From contig NC_018395.1 of assembly GCF_000208865.1 (NCBI RefSeq), positions 5,504,839-5,568,838 on the forward strand: 64,000 nucleotides of DNA, given 5' to 3'. The notes under the pieces were generated by a model that was not told where the DNA came from, did no database searches, and saw only the letters and a program-made list of their open reading frames with translations. Numbering within the stretch: the stretch's first letter is position 1; every line of letters begins with the position of its first letter. Shown here one piece after another: positions 28,175 to 41,231 of the stretch. Both the position numbers and the translations under genes were made by a program. The DNA comes from Neospora caninum Liverpool (Eukaryota > Apicomplexa > Conoidasida > Eucoccidiorida > Sarcocystidae).

Positions 28175-31100
28175 ATGGACAGCGCCGCCACGGAGCGGGG
28201 AGCTCGTCTGGCTCCGAAGGCCCCGATTTCTTCTCCGTCCGCGGCTGTCTCGCCTTCCAACGTGGAGTTGTTTCCTGTCCTCGCGTCTTCTCTCTCCGAG
28301 GCGAAACTCCCCGACAAACGCTCTCTCCTCTTTCTGCACGCGAGTCCGATGGAGACTTCTCTCCCTTCGCCGCCCGGCTGTTTCTCGCGCCGGCGCTCCC
28401 TCGAAGCTGCGCATGCCGAACAAGACCCGCCCCGGAACGTTGCATGCGTTGAAGACCGAGAAGGCCTCTCCCACCCTGCCAGCTTCGACGACCCTCAAGG
28501 GGCGTTCAGGGCGGCTGCGCCTTCGCGCGACCAGGCGGAACTTCTTCAGATCCATCAGCGTCTCCGAGAGGAGGCGCTCCAGCGCCAGAGAGAGGGACAC
28601 AGCTCGGAAGCGGGCGCGCCGCCTGCGGACGTCTCTCAGGAGAGTGCGAAGACGTACCACTACGTCCCTAACGCTCTCGCCCACGGTCCTTCTCACGCTG
28701 CGGAGAACCGGTCTCCGCACGGACTCCCGCAGTCCGTCGCGCCGGCGCACGCCGCGCGCCCTCTTTTTACGGGCAACTCGCCGACTTGCTTCTCTTCGGG
28801 GCCTCGCGCCGAAGGTCGAACCGATGGGGCGTGGACGGAGACGGGCGGCACTCGGACTTGGGTTGTCTCCGAGCCCCGCCCAGCGGCGTCTTCGGGGACC
28901 TACGCCTCTTCGGTGCAGGCTGCGCCACCTGCGCTCGCTCCCAGTCTCTACGTGCAGCCGATGGCTTCAGTCGACCCGCAGAAACACACGCGTCTTGTGT
29001 CGCCTGCCTTCGCATCTGCGCTGGCGCCCACCCTCGAACAGAGGTACGCAGTGGGTGCGCCTGCCTCCTGTGCGAGCACAACGTCAGGGAGCAGCGCCTA
29101 CCCCTCGAGTCTCCGGCGCGAGGCGCCGATGTCCAGAAGCCGAGTGATGGTCAGAGACAGCGGGACGGGCGCGTATCTCAGCCCTGCGCGCTCCCCAGAC
29201 GGCCCGTTCTCTCGCGCCGACGGGGGCCGGGGGGCGGCGACCAAGGAGCGCCGCAGAGGCCGGAAGAAGCGTCTGTGGGGCGGGAGGTGGGGCGAGAAGC
29301 TCCAGGCGTTCTACGAGAGCGGAGAGAGCGAATGCGACAGCGCCGGGGGAGAAGATACGCAGGAGGCCGAGACACACGTGGGAGAAGCGACGGTTTCGGG
29401 GTTCGCTGGCGAGGCCCCGACGTGGACCAGTCCCTCCGTGGTGTCCACGCTCTTCTCCGTCTTCTCGAATCCCGAGAGAGCCGCGTCGCGGGACTCCCGG
29501 GTGTCTGTACACCCGATGAGTCCCATCCAGGGAGCCCCCGCGGGACCGCGCCCGGACGCGCACCTTCTCTCCGCGTTTCCCTGCGAAACTCCCAGGCAGG
29601 CGCACTCTGGGAGTCCGGCGCACCCTCGCGTCCTGAGCGACGGCCAGGTGTACATTCCGGGGACCGGGGACTTCCGCGTTTCTGCGTTGGCGGCGTCTGC
29701 TTCCGGCAGTTCCCAGGCGGTGTCTGTCGCGTCTCCCACCTTCGCTGCGCGCGGCCACTCCCCGTCAGCGGCGTCGCGCTCGAGGGGCGGCTACCTCCCC
29801 TCAGGGACGTCTCCGCGCGTCTCCGGAGTCGAGCGCGGGAGGTCTCCGGGTGTCCCCGACCCCGGAGCGCGCTTCGGCGCCGCCAGTCCCGTGCAGCCGA
29901 GGAGGCGACGCAGACAGAGGAAGGCGAAAGGGGGAGACGGGGCGAAGCGGAGTTTCTCAGAGACTGCAGGCGCCGTCGCAGCAAATGCAGGCGCGGCCGT
30001 CGTAGGCGCCATCGGAGGCTTTGTGGGGGGCGTGGTGGACCACATCATCGAGAGTCACTCGGAGGCGTCTCGGTCACGGAGTCCGAGAGATTCGTCCCTT
30101 TTCAGCTCGGCCTCTGAACACGGTGCAAGAAGTGGAGACGAGGCAGACGGGTTCGCACATCCGCATGCGGCCCTCGAGCCTGTCCCTCGCTTCGACCTCC
30201 AGACCGGGAACCGCCTGCAGAACCCCGGCGCCTTGACCGCAGCTGCAGCGCTGTCGGGTGGCCTTCCAGCCCCCTGGCAGGGCGCGCCAGGTTTTGGCGG
30301 ATCAAGCAACCCGGGGTCCGTGCTTCCTGGCCTCAGCCGCCAAGACTCGCTCGCTTCTGCCCACGGCGCGCACGCCCCAGGGCTCCTTCCACGCGCCGCC
30401 GTCTCGCCGTGTCTCCAGACGGGTGTCTCTGCGTCGGTGTGTCCCTCTGTCGGGGCGTCGGTCTCAGGCGCCTCGGCACCCGGCCAGCCGGCGCTTCCTC
30501 TGCGTGCGCCGCTTCCGTTCCCCCGGTCCGCTGCGCCGCCGTCGCTGACGGTCGAGGAGAAAGGCAGAGCGCTCGGAAACATCACGGCGTCCGTCGTGCT
30601 CGAAAACCTCTCGCTCACAGCGCGGTCGCTCTTGCATGTCGCCTCCGTCGCGCCGGGGCTCGCCGCGTCAGTCGCCCTCGCCGCCGCCGATGTGGTGAAG
30701 GCAGTGAAGCGTGGCATGGAAGGCGTGGAGGGTGACGACGCGTGGGAACTCGAGCACAAGCTGTCACCGAGGCCGCGAGAGCGAAGCGAAGAACGCGGAC
30801 AGGAAGAGACGCCGAAGAAGCTCGGAACAGATCGCGGGGTGCGCGAGGACACGGGAGCAGGAACGGACCGAGACGCCTCGCAGGGGAGAGCAGCGAAGAA
30901 CGAATCCGTTGAGGCCGGGACGTGTGGAGACAGCAGCGAGAAGCCCACACCGAAAGGGAGGAAGCAGGCAGCGCAGAGCCGCCGAGCGTCTCCGTCGGCT
31001 GGCGCGCGCCAAGTCGAGCAAGGCCGGACCTCCGCGGCTCCTACGCCTTCGGCGCGGCAGGCTTCTCGCGAGAGTTCTCCACGCCAGGCCGCGCAGCAGT

Positions 31101-34100
31101 CGGACGCGCGCCTCGGAAAACTCCGCGGAGACTCGCCAACCAACTCACCGAAAGACGCCGCTGGAGGCGCCGCCTCGCAGCTGCCGCCTACGGAGACGGA
31201 GGCCGCGGAGCTCGCGGCGGCTTTCCGCGAGTGGCAGTCGTTCGGCTTCTTGTGGGACCGCGTGGTGCTCGAGGAATGCTGCGTGGAGGAGGCGCAGCGT
31301 CTGAAGCAGCTGTTTGATCGCTTTGCGGAGCCGTCGTCGCCGCCGCGCCTCTCGCGCGAAGGCTTTGCGAAACTCCTCGCCGCCTACCCCTGTCTTCCCC
31401 CGGAACACCACGACTTCTTCTTCCGGACGCTCGCCCGGAGGAGCGAGGACAGCATTCTCCTCCGGGACTTCCGCGCCGGCTTCTACGTCGCGCAGCCCCA
31501 GTTGCCTGAGGAGGTCGAGCGAGCGAGCGGGAAGCTGCGGCTGCAGTTCGTCTTCAAAGCCTACGACCTCGACGGCGACGGCTGGCTCCAGGAGGAGGAA
31601 CTCCGTGGCCTGCTGTCTCACCTCCACAGCGCCGGTCTGCATGCGGAGGACCTAAAAATCAAACAGGACCGAGACGCTCTGGACAAACTCGTGAAGGTAG
31701 CACCCGTGAATAGAGAACAGTTTTCACACGATGAGAACAGAGTTCAAACCCCATTCTCCAAAAAGAATACAACCATAAAACCTGAGCACGGATGCCAAGA
31801 CTCCCAATATATATGTATATATGTATATATGTATATATGTATATATATGTATAGAGAGCGACAGAGATATGCACGTACATGTGTGTGCGTCGCGCACCTA
31901 TGGAATAGGTCTCCGTCTGCAGTTTCAGACGTATGTGAAAACATGTACACCTATATCCACCGCATTTTCATACAGATAGACCTATAGCTGCATGCTTGTG
32001 GGTGTGTTCGTTTTTCATAATTGTGAAGAATTCGAGAGCGGGATGCGGAAAGGAACAAAGCCTTCTGTTGTGGGCCAGTCCGCCTTAAAGATCGGGAGCG
32101 AGGTCAGGACGAATCAGTCAAGTACAAAGGAAAAGGGAGCCAGCACAACAAAGGAAGGGAGGGACTGCGGGCACACACACCGGTGTCGACTTTGAGGGCA
32201 CCACTTGCGTGGCGACTTGCTGACATTTCGAGTGGAACGTTTCCATCTGAAACGACAAGCATCCGTCAGAAGACACCTCTTTCCACGCGTGCTTTTCTAT
32301 TTCCTTCAGAGTTTCACTCGCTTCCCCACGCATGCACACCTCTGCAGAGATCCGCCCAAAGAGACACATCCGCGTGCCCCCACAAAGCTCCGCGCGCGTC
32401 TTGCCGCAGCTTGTCGATTGCAGGACTCGACGCGTTGTACTGCTGGATTCTCTGTCTGTCTATCCTTGCTCCTGTCTCCGTTCCAGGGAGAAGCCCAGGT
32501 GCTTCTGCAGCGTTTCCCCCGCTTTGGCTACTCGGCCTTCCTCCAGTGTGTGAGAAGCGGCGTCTTCAACGCAACGCACCGTCTTCTCCGCTGTCGTGCC
32601 TCGCTTCCTGGCCTCGTCAAGGCGGAAGAACGGACGCGGCGGCGGTCCTGCGCAGCTCGCCCCAGCCCGCAGGTGCCCGCAAAAAGCACTGTGGCCGAGT
32701 CGACGCCTTCGCTGGAGGCGCAGAGCCCAGCGACCGCGGTCGTCTCCGCGGCAGCCGCGGCTGTCTCTGCGGCTGCAGCCGCCTCTGCCGTCGCTACCGC
32801 CGCATTCGCTCACGACTGCCCCGAGCGCCGAACCCAACGGCTTTTGCCTGCCTCGCGCTCGCCCTCGCCCGAAGCGGTGCACGGCCAGGGATGGCCCTCC
32901 ACAGCGGCGGGCGTCGCCGCCCCAAGAGCCCCAGCTGTGTGTCTCGCAGGCGGCGCCCAACTAGCCGACGCGAGATGGGTCGGCGCATACCCCGGGGAGG
33001 CTTCGTCGGAAGCGGGCCCGCGTCCTCTAACAACGCCGGAAAAGCCGGTGAGAAAAGAGGAAGGCCGCAGCGAAGGAAAACTCGTCCGAATCGACTGGAA
33101 GTCGCACGTGTGCCTTGGCAGGTTTCCGTCCAGTCTATGTGTAGTCCGGAAATGCGGGGACGTGCTTCGTTCTTCAACGAGAATCTATCCAGGGCGTCTG
33201 TCACGCCTGGGTTCTAGGCAAAGCTTCGTCGACTAGAGACTGCATCACCCATATGCCGCGATTCCGCTCTGGATCTCTTTCGGTCCCGTTGTCTTTGTTT
33301 CTGTCCCAGGTGGCGAAGAAGGCTGCATATCCCTCGGTGCCTGCGCAACAGACGCGTGTCGCTCAAAAGATTGTGCACCACGTGAAGACTTGTCTCCCCT
33401 TCGTTTCGCGCGCCGATCTCGACGCGCGCCTCCCCGCCCTGCTTTCCGTAAACGCGTCCTCTCCGGCGCATGCAGGCGATCGAGAAGGCGCTCCCTCGCC
33501 TTCCTTTCTCCAAATGCCGCTCGCAGTCGAAGAGGTGCTCGCCCTTTGCGATGCCGTGGAGAGGCTCGTCGCCGCCGAGGAGACAGTGATTGAGGTAAAA
33601 GGAGACAGGCCGGCGCGAAGCAGAGAGTAGCGAACGCTAGAAACGCGCAGAGACGAAGAACGGAGAAGCGGGAAAAGACGGGGGAAAAGCGGAAGAGCAA
33701 AGAGAGAGCAACAGAAAAACAGAGGAAGAGAAAGGTAGAGAGGTGGAGGTAACGAGCGAGAAGGTAGCAGAGAGAGTGGAGGTGATAGAAGGAGAGAGAG
33801 CGAGGAACGAGTGATCCGCAAAGAGCACTCAACGAGCTGCGAGGTCGGAGGAAAAAAAGGCTGAAAGGGAGCGAGGGGAGCGGAGGAGGAAGACCAGGGG
33901 AGAGGTGGAGTGACAGGAAATCGAGCTTCCGGACGCCAAGAGGCGACACGGACAGAGAGAGACGAGATGCCCTGAATCCTGCGAATCGATCGAGCCTTGG
34001 AGAAAAGAAACCAAAATGTCTGCTTTCAGGCACACCAAACGAACATGCGTTCTTTCGCGCGTAATCTCTCCACAGCTCCCAGTTTTTCGGACCCGTTTTG

Positions 34101-36889
34101 CTGGGGCCTTGCCTTGAGTCTTGTTGTTCCTCTTTTCCTTTACGTGTGTTTTCTTCAGCTGGATGTACCGCTGAAAATCTACGGAGACCTCCACGGCCAC
34201 CTCGCCGACCTCCTCGAGTTTTTCGGCTCTTTTGGATGGCCAGGCGACGAGGACAAACTCACAGAGCAAATCGAGGATTTCCTCTTCCTAGGTATCGTTC
34301 ACTCTGGTCTTTAAATATCTATATCTGTATCTATATAGACAGTATACACACATATGCGAACGTGTCCCTTGTATAAAGGGTTGGTGCTAGCACATAGTTC
34401 CGTATACATGTTTATCTGAACATGAATTTGCATGGAGTGGCTATTCGTTCATTAGAGATGCACGCACATCCTCATAGAGTTGTATATCACGTGTATATCG
34501 CGGACCTGTGTGCCTCTTCGTGGTCCGCAGCGGTGGGGAAAGATCGAGTTTGCGTTTCATGTGGAAAATTCTTTTCGCATCAGGAGACTACGTCGATCGC
34601 GGCCCGTGCAGTCTGGAAGTCCTCCTTCTTCTCTTTTCTCTCAAAGTGTTGGTAAGGGCGCGAGAACTACAGAGACAATACCAATTTTCATTGCCCTTCA
34701 CAAATGTGTAACTCAGGTTGCTGTTCCTGTGACGTGGCTTCCCGTGCTCTCGACTCTCGTCCTCGCAAATCTTTCCCACTTCTGAGTTCATCACACACAG
34801 CCACCCAAGCAGAGTCAATATGTCTATGTACAGGAATGCGGTGCTTCCGTGTCGATGAGCATTTCGGTACATGAAACCGCGCGCTCGATGAGTGGAGCAC
34901 AACGGAGGCATGCTTGGCACGTGCACGGAACCTGAGCTGGGCGTCTGCTTTTTGGGGAGTCTGTCGAGAAGGGAAGCGCCGCGAAGACTGGACAGCTCGA
35001 TGACTTACGCGAGACGCACACATCTGCCCGCGCCTCGACGGGGGGGGGGGGTGGTGGGGGGGAGTCTCCATCGGTCCCACTTCAGTCTTTGATGGTATAT
35101 CCTTTTTCTGCAGAGTCCAAACCGCGTCTTCCTGCTCCGAGGCAACCACGAAGATCGACAGATGAATCGCGTCTACGGCTTCCTGGAAGAACTCGAGCGG
35201 AAACTCGGTAAGCGAGGTTGTGGGCCCTCTCGTCTTTTGGCTGCGCTCGCGCCAAAACGTCGAGGGCTGCGCTCGCCTCTTCGCCACGCACACCGCTCGC
35301 CCTGCTTGCCTCTAGCGCCAGCACGCCTCAGCTCCAGGTTTCTGCTCCGCTCAAGAGACTCCGCACACAAAACAGTCGGGATCGGCTTATATTCGGCTTG
35401 AGGTTGGCGTGCTTGTCGTCGGTTGTTGCCGGTTTCGCAGGCGGCGACGCAAGCACTCGGGTCTGGGAGAAGGCAAACGAGGTGTTTGACCTTCTTCCAC
35501 TCGCCGCGCTCGTCCCAGTGGCGGGTGTCTTTTGCCTCCATGGCTGCTTGGGGGACTCGATCGAGACGGTCGACGACCTCAGAGTCATTCAGAGGCCGCT
35601 GGATATCTCCGTTCTTCAACTCGGTAAGCTGGGCTCTCGCTCTTCACGCGAACGAGGCGTTCTCGGGTTCTGCATTTCCGTTCTCTCTTTTTTGTTTGAG
35701 CCCTGCACGGTTCTCGGCCAGTCGTGTCCTCGTCCTTGCGTGTTTGACCTTCACTCCGTGGCCTTTCTCCCTCCCGTCTTGCTTCTCGAGTTGTGGAGTG
35801 CGACGTGCCCGTCCAAAACGCAGGAAAACCCGCCTGTCCCACCCTTCTCGAGTGTGCCTCTCCGTGGTTTTCGTTTCTCGGTCTCTTGCTCCCTCGTGCC
35901 TGTCGGACGAAAGGCGCTCTCTGCCTGGCGGTGCGCAGTTTGCTTCTTGGGCCTTCGGAACGCGCGCGCGCGCGTTTTTCTCTCCGCGCTTGTCTCAGAT
36001 GGGGTCGACGCCGGCGCTCGAGGCGCCTCCGCCGCAGACCACAAAGTACTCGACTGTCTCTGGAGTGACCCGGAGAGACCGCCGGAAAGAGCGGAAGACG
36101 CAGCGGGCCCCGCGTCGCCCCGCGGGGGACACGTCGTCAGGTGCGCAGAGAAAACAGACTGCCTCCCACTCGCGGCAAGGCAGAGACTGTCAAGCAGCGA
36201 TCAACACTCCAAGCCTCCGCAGCGAACGAGCACAGACTCCTCGTCTCAATACAGATTCGCACCGATGCACACCTCCAAATGCACTTCTAGATATCGCTGC
36301 AGGTATCAGTCTGCAAACCCGTATCCATGTGAATACGTATCCAAGTCAATCTACGTCCACACATACCTACACACAGCTTTACTCATCTACGGAGGTTTAG
36401 GCATCCAGCTCTATATGGCTGTATCCACGTCCTCACACAAATTTATATATATATGTATATATATGTATATATATGTGGTCAACATGTGGAGATGTGAGTG
36501 GCGCGCAAGACTGGCGTCTCTGTGCACGTGTGAAGCGGTTGATCTCTGGAACCTTTCCGCTTTTCCAGGAGCTCAGCGGCCTTCATCGAGGCGTTTCTGG
36601 AGCGAAACCGACTGGCGCTTCTCGTCCGGGGTCACGAATGCGTCGCGCCCGGGTACTGCTACGATCTGGGTGGACGCTGCCTCACCCTCTTTTCTGCCTC
36701 GAATTATTGCGGGACCGCAAACAACGACGGAGCGGCCCTCCACATCTACAGAGAAGAGGAGCCTCTCCCGAATCCGGACAGACCTCGCCAGCATATCACT
36801 CGGCACATCCTTGTAAGCAATTGAAAGGCCTCTGCGACAGATACACAGGTGAAGAAGGAGAGACACAACCCGCAGCGTGTATGCGCGTT

Positions 36890-36927
<38 letters not shown>

Positions 36928-39189
36928 AGCGTCTACGATGGGAATCAGCCTATCCATGTACATCCCTACATATATACATATATATATATATGGGAGAGAT
37001 ATGGGGCTTTCTTGTGGACTGCATGGGGCGACGGTTGCGTTGTTTTTCCGCGATGCCGGCGGCGACCGCAGGCGAGTGTCGCAAAGCGACGAGCCGTTCC
37101 TGTTTGTGTCTTCGCTCAGCTCGTGGAGCGCCAGGACCGGTCGCGCGCGGGAGTCTCCGGCCTTCCGCCTCAGACGCGTTTCTCGCCCCAGGGCTTCCCG
37201 ACGCCGTTGGGGTCTCCTTCTGGGCCGCCCCCTACTCGTCCTCCTCCCCTACACGGCGGCGAGGTGGGGGGAGCGATGTTCTCCGAACTCACGAGGCTGG
37301 CGTCCGAAGGTGAGCGATGGGGCCGAAGGAACACGAACCGCGAAGACGCTCGGAGACAACCTATTGAGGCCGGCAAGGGAGAAGAGGCACGTCGCGCAGC
37401 AGAACTTCCCCGGAACCTGCAGAGGCTCGCTCGTTTGCAGTCGCGTGTGGCGCATGTTTCTTGGCGCCTCTGGATGCCCCTTTGTGTTCAGCTGCGCGTT
37501 CCCCCCTCGGCTCTTCCTCGTTTCCGTCTTCCGCGGAGGCAGCAGCGCTTCTTTCTTCAGCTTTGAGGTCCTCCACGACGGTTCCTCTCACGAGTTCCAG
37601 CGCGTTTGGGGAGCCTCCTCTCGCGTCGCCCAGCCAGCACGAGAAGATCGACGCCGACGGGCCATTTGGCCCCTCGACGCTGGGGGCGTGGCTAGCCTCC
37701 CCGGGTCCCCACATTGAGATTCCTTCCGAGTTTCTGTCCTCCCACTCCCCGCCACACTCCCCCCTCTCCTCTTCTCCGCTGACTGCTTCGGGCCCCCGTG
37801 CCGCAGCGCGTGCGTCTGCCTCCGTCTCCGCCGCTCTCCAAGGCTCCTTCGGCCTGCCGGCCGCGTCTCTTCACGGAGACGGCTGGGTCTCGCCGCTGTC
37901 GCCGGCCTATCTGGCGGACGGCCTTCGCGAGAGCGGCGCGACATGGATGCAGGCTGTCTCTCCCGGGAGAGACACCGCAGCCACAGCCGGACTGGAAGGG
38001 GCCGACGCGTCTCCCCCCTCGCCCCGTCCCGCTCACTTGTCCGAGGAGATGCAAAACGCCCATCCCCCTTTGCCCGTCGCCTCGCCCCTCGTGCCGATCC
38101 CCACTGTCTCCGAGGTCTTCTCGGAGGGCGAAGAGGGAGGAGACAGGGGTCTGCCTACCCCGCGTCTGGGAGCGCGCGCCGAGACAGAGATCGGAGGCAG
38201 TCGCGGGCCGGCGTTCCCCGGCGCGGACTCGCCAAGCAGCGCTGCGCGCCGCGTTTTTTCTGGGGCGTCCGAGGGAGGCCAGGCTCCAGCGGGGAGGACT
38301 CGGCCGAATCTGCAAGTGTTGGAGCCACCGCACCGCGAGGAATGCTCGCCCCTGTCTCCGCACTGGCGGGCGGTGCACGGCATCCTCGCGCCGACCAGCA
38401 ACCCCGCCGACAGCCGTCTACCTGAAGAGGGCCATGGTGAAGTCACCGACGGCAGCGCGAGCGGGTAAGCCGAGACAGAGAGGCGTGTAGGGACGGAGGG
38501 GGGGCGAGGCACGGGGCTCGAGGGGAGAAGACGCGACTTCTTGGGAAGGTGAGCGCATTGCTGGCTTCTAGGGACGATGCCCCACTCGGAGCAAGGGGAA
38601 GAAACCGCGAAACGAGCTCTCTGGTTGCTTCGAGTCTCCATTTCCTCGTTTTCCCCATGTTCTCTCTACTCTTTTTTTCAGTCCCGGGAGTCCTAGGCGA
38701 ACGCGGCGGCTGACCAGTCGGTTCGCGCTGGCCGACGTGGACCATCCAGGGGCTGCGTTGCCGCCTGACGTGGTTCCGCAGTCTCGCCCTCCGGCCTTTT
38801 CTCCGCCGTCGTCGAGTCTCGGCGACGACGGGGCGCGCTGTCTCCGTTCGCGGAGCGAAGAGGCCCGCGAGCGCGACCAGCTGTCTCTTTCTGACCGAGA
38901 CAGGTCGCCCCGCGGCGCGGACCCATCGGGGTCGCGGGTCTCCTTGGGCGAGTGTAGGGACGACACTGAGAGAGCGACAGCCTCCTCGGCGGCCTTCTCG
39001 CGCGGCGGTGGGGGCCGAAGAGCCGCAGGCTGGAGAGGCCCGGAGCCCCGAGGGCGCCGATCCCTGCCAGCGGGAGGTTCGCGGTGGGGGGGAGAAGAAG
39101 ACGACCCAGTGGCTGCCGCCTTTCTCGCTGCGGCGCAGGCTGGGCCCTCGCGAAAGCGCGCAGGCAGACGAAAGTCATTCGCAGGCTAG
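28175..39189 (+). CDS. EF-hand serine/threonine protein phosphatase, PPP family (about 2,277 aa)
   Basis: Twelve exons join in phase: 28175-31696, 32487-33047, 33310-33594, 34159-34291, 34584-34651, 35114-35207, 35441-35623, 35999-36140, 36569-36812, 37120-37309, 37561-38464 and 38682-39189. The metal-dependent phosphatase domain spans about 1457-1744. Its motifs are GDLHG (1465), GDYVDRG (1501), RGNHED (1532), HGC (1588), WSDP, RGHE (1683) and SASNYCG (1705). Before it is a canonical EF-hand loop, DLDGDGWLQEEE (1131-1142), so calcium control is likely. RGNHED recalls PPEF/PP7, while MNRVYGFLEE recalls kelch-type phosphatases; no kelch repeats are visible. Residues 1-1110 and 1745-2277 are low-complexity and Ser/Ala/Pro-rich, with a Gly/Ala/Val hydrophobic stretch at 599-627. 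The exon 2 donor (33047 or 33107) is the least certain border. Location and substrates cannot be inferred. Confidence 0.9.
31804..31852. repeat. ATATGT hexanucleotide-type microsatellite
   Basis: Degenerate ATATGT/TATATG units in intron 1 of the phosphatase gene, just beyond the donor at 31697. Exon 1 reads on open through it, but that continuation is intronic. Confidence 0.85.
35041..35063 (+). repeat. G-rich run in intron 5 of the phosphatase gene
   Basis: Runs of ten or more G, then GTGGT, then seven or more G, on the sense strand about 50 bp upstream of the exon 6 acceptor. The tract could fold as a G-quadruplex in RNA or DNA. Confidence 0.8.
36892..36924. repeat. TA dinucleotide microsatellite
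   Basis: About 15 AT units in intron 9 of the phosphatase gene. Shorter TA-rich tracts lie at 36440-36476 (intron 8) and about 36973-36990. Confidence 0.9.
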
Positions 39190-41231
39190 GGAAAAGAGCG
39201 AGAGAGTCGACTGCGGGCAGAAGACACAGAGAAGGGAGACAGAGAGGGGACACAGAAAAGGTGGAGGGGACAGAAGCGAGGCGAACAAAAAGCATAGCCT
39301 GGCGCCAGAAGGCTGTAGAAGAAAGCGACAGCCGAGGGGGGAGAACGGATGCACAGGGACTGGGGAGAGAAGCGCGGGGCGCCGCTCGCATGGGGGCTGA
39401 GAAGGAAACGCGAACGCACGAGCCCCGCACGAAAAGAGGATGAGGGAACTCCAGAGAGGAGACTGAAAGTAGGGCAGGACGGGAGCCGTAAAGCTCGTTG
39501 ACTTTTAGGGTGTCTTCAAAAAGGCTAGAGAACATCTTCGATCTGTATTCGCGCGTCTCTCGCTGGCGCCCACGCTTTCGCGTGAGATGCACTAAGGTTC
39601 TCGTGTTCGCGTTTCCGCGCCAGTCTGCTTTTTGTCTCCTGCCGCCCCCCGCCCCTTCGGAGCAGGCCTCCACGCCAACGGGGCTCGGTTGTGCCTGGTC
39701 CCGCTTCCTCTTCATTTTCTCCGATTCGCGTCGTCTCCCCCGCACGCGTCCCTGGCTTGGCGGTTTCGTCCGCCTTCCCCGCTGACTCGTCTCTCTGGAG
39801 TCTGCATGATATTCCGTCTCGTTCTTCGCGATCGCACGCCGGCGCAAATGCTCCTGCGCGTGGCCCTTAGAACCAACCGGTTCCGATAGTGCAAACATTT
39901 TTCGTTGATGAAACCGCGCGCCTTGTCATTTCGGCGGAAACGTGAGTCTCACTCGTCTGCACGGACAAGCACACCGCTCCCCGTGGTGCTCTCTTCGCTA
40001 GGTCGCCGTCTCACGTTCTCTCGTCTCGCATGCATTCGCGCTTTAAGTCTGCCTCCCACCCTTCTCTTCCGACCCCCCTTCACCAGCTTCTGTGCCGCGT
40101 GCCGACTCCCGTCTTCTGCTCTCTACTTTCCCGCGTGCCTTCTCTCTCTGAGGCAGTCCCACTTGGGCCAAGCGTCGAACGCCTGCTTGCGCCCGTCTAT
40201 TCACGAGGGCGTGGCAGCTAGTTCTCTGCGTCACAATGTTGCCTCCGTACCGAACCTGCGATAGATAAATAGATCTTGGAGGATTGTATATTAGCGCCTA
40301 AATGTCAATGAAACATGCGAATTTCAGGCTTCCCGTGAAATCTATTTGGAAGAGGAGGCCCCGCCGCGATTTTTGCCTGCTTCGTTTTGGGCCGTTCTGC
40401 TGGGCGGGAACAAAAAGACAGGCCGACAGCAGAAGACGTGAAGGCGAGGGCGAGCAGTCTCTCCCAGACAATAGCACGGGTGTTTCGGCACAGAAAGTCA
40501 GAGTGCGTTAAAAACGCCGAATAGTTGCGCATTTAGGACGAAATGAACGTGCATGCACTGATTAACACATGGATTAAAGACTGCTTGCTTAGACAAGGCA
40601 TGCGCGCATCTATCCTGTCTTCCAAGGACGGCTCCTCAGACCTTCTCGGAAGGCGTATCCATTTCCAAACACCGAACCCTCACACGACGCAGAGACTGGC
40701 TGCGAGTCGCTCGAGCCTCACTTTTCTTCAGAAGTTGCAAGTCTCTCCGATACACGAACTTGAACGAATTTCCTATTCTTGCACTGTGGTTTCGTTCCGG
40801 TCGCTCCCTCTTCCCCTTTCCCCTCAGTGTCCAAGTCCGCCTTTTGCTTCCCTCCAACTAACCTTCCCACAAATCTTCTCTCCTTCTGCTTTCAATGGCC
40901 TGCCTGTCTCCTTCCCTTTCACCCCTCTTCTCTTCCTCTCGTCTCCTCTTCTTCTCTCCTCGTCCTCCTCTTCGGTTTCCGTAGCGTGCCTCGCCTCCAC
41001 CTTCCTCTCCTCTTTTAGCTCTTCTTTTCCATCTTGTGTTTCCTCGACATCCCTCGCCTCTTCTCCCGCCTCCGCTGGTCCCCTCGCCTTCCTTCGGTTT
41101 CCGCTGTGTCACCTGCAAACGGCTTCTCGGCTCGTTCCTTTTGCATCGCCCGAAATCTCATGCTTGGTGGTCTCGATCTCGAGCTTTCTCTTCAAATCCT
41201 TCCTCAGAATCTGCACGCGTCCCTTCCTTTC
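39190..41231. other. Convergent 3' flanks of the phosphatase and the membrane-protein gene
   Basis: No recognisable coding sequence. From about 40800 the + strand is T/C-rich and continues into the antisense of the neighbouring gene, giving a long but spurious Ser/Phe/Pro-rich frame at 40543-41727. Both 3'UTRs should lie here. Confidence 0.55.

Noticed and set aside
27648..30117. Long Arg/Ser-rich frames (499 and 443 codons) overlapping the phosphatase exon 1
   Set aside because: They are alternative frames of a GC-rich coding exon whose own frame continues into the EF-hand.
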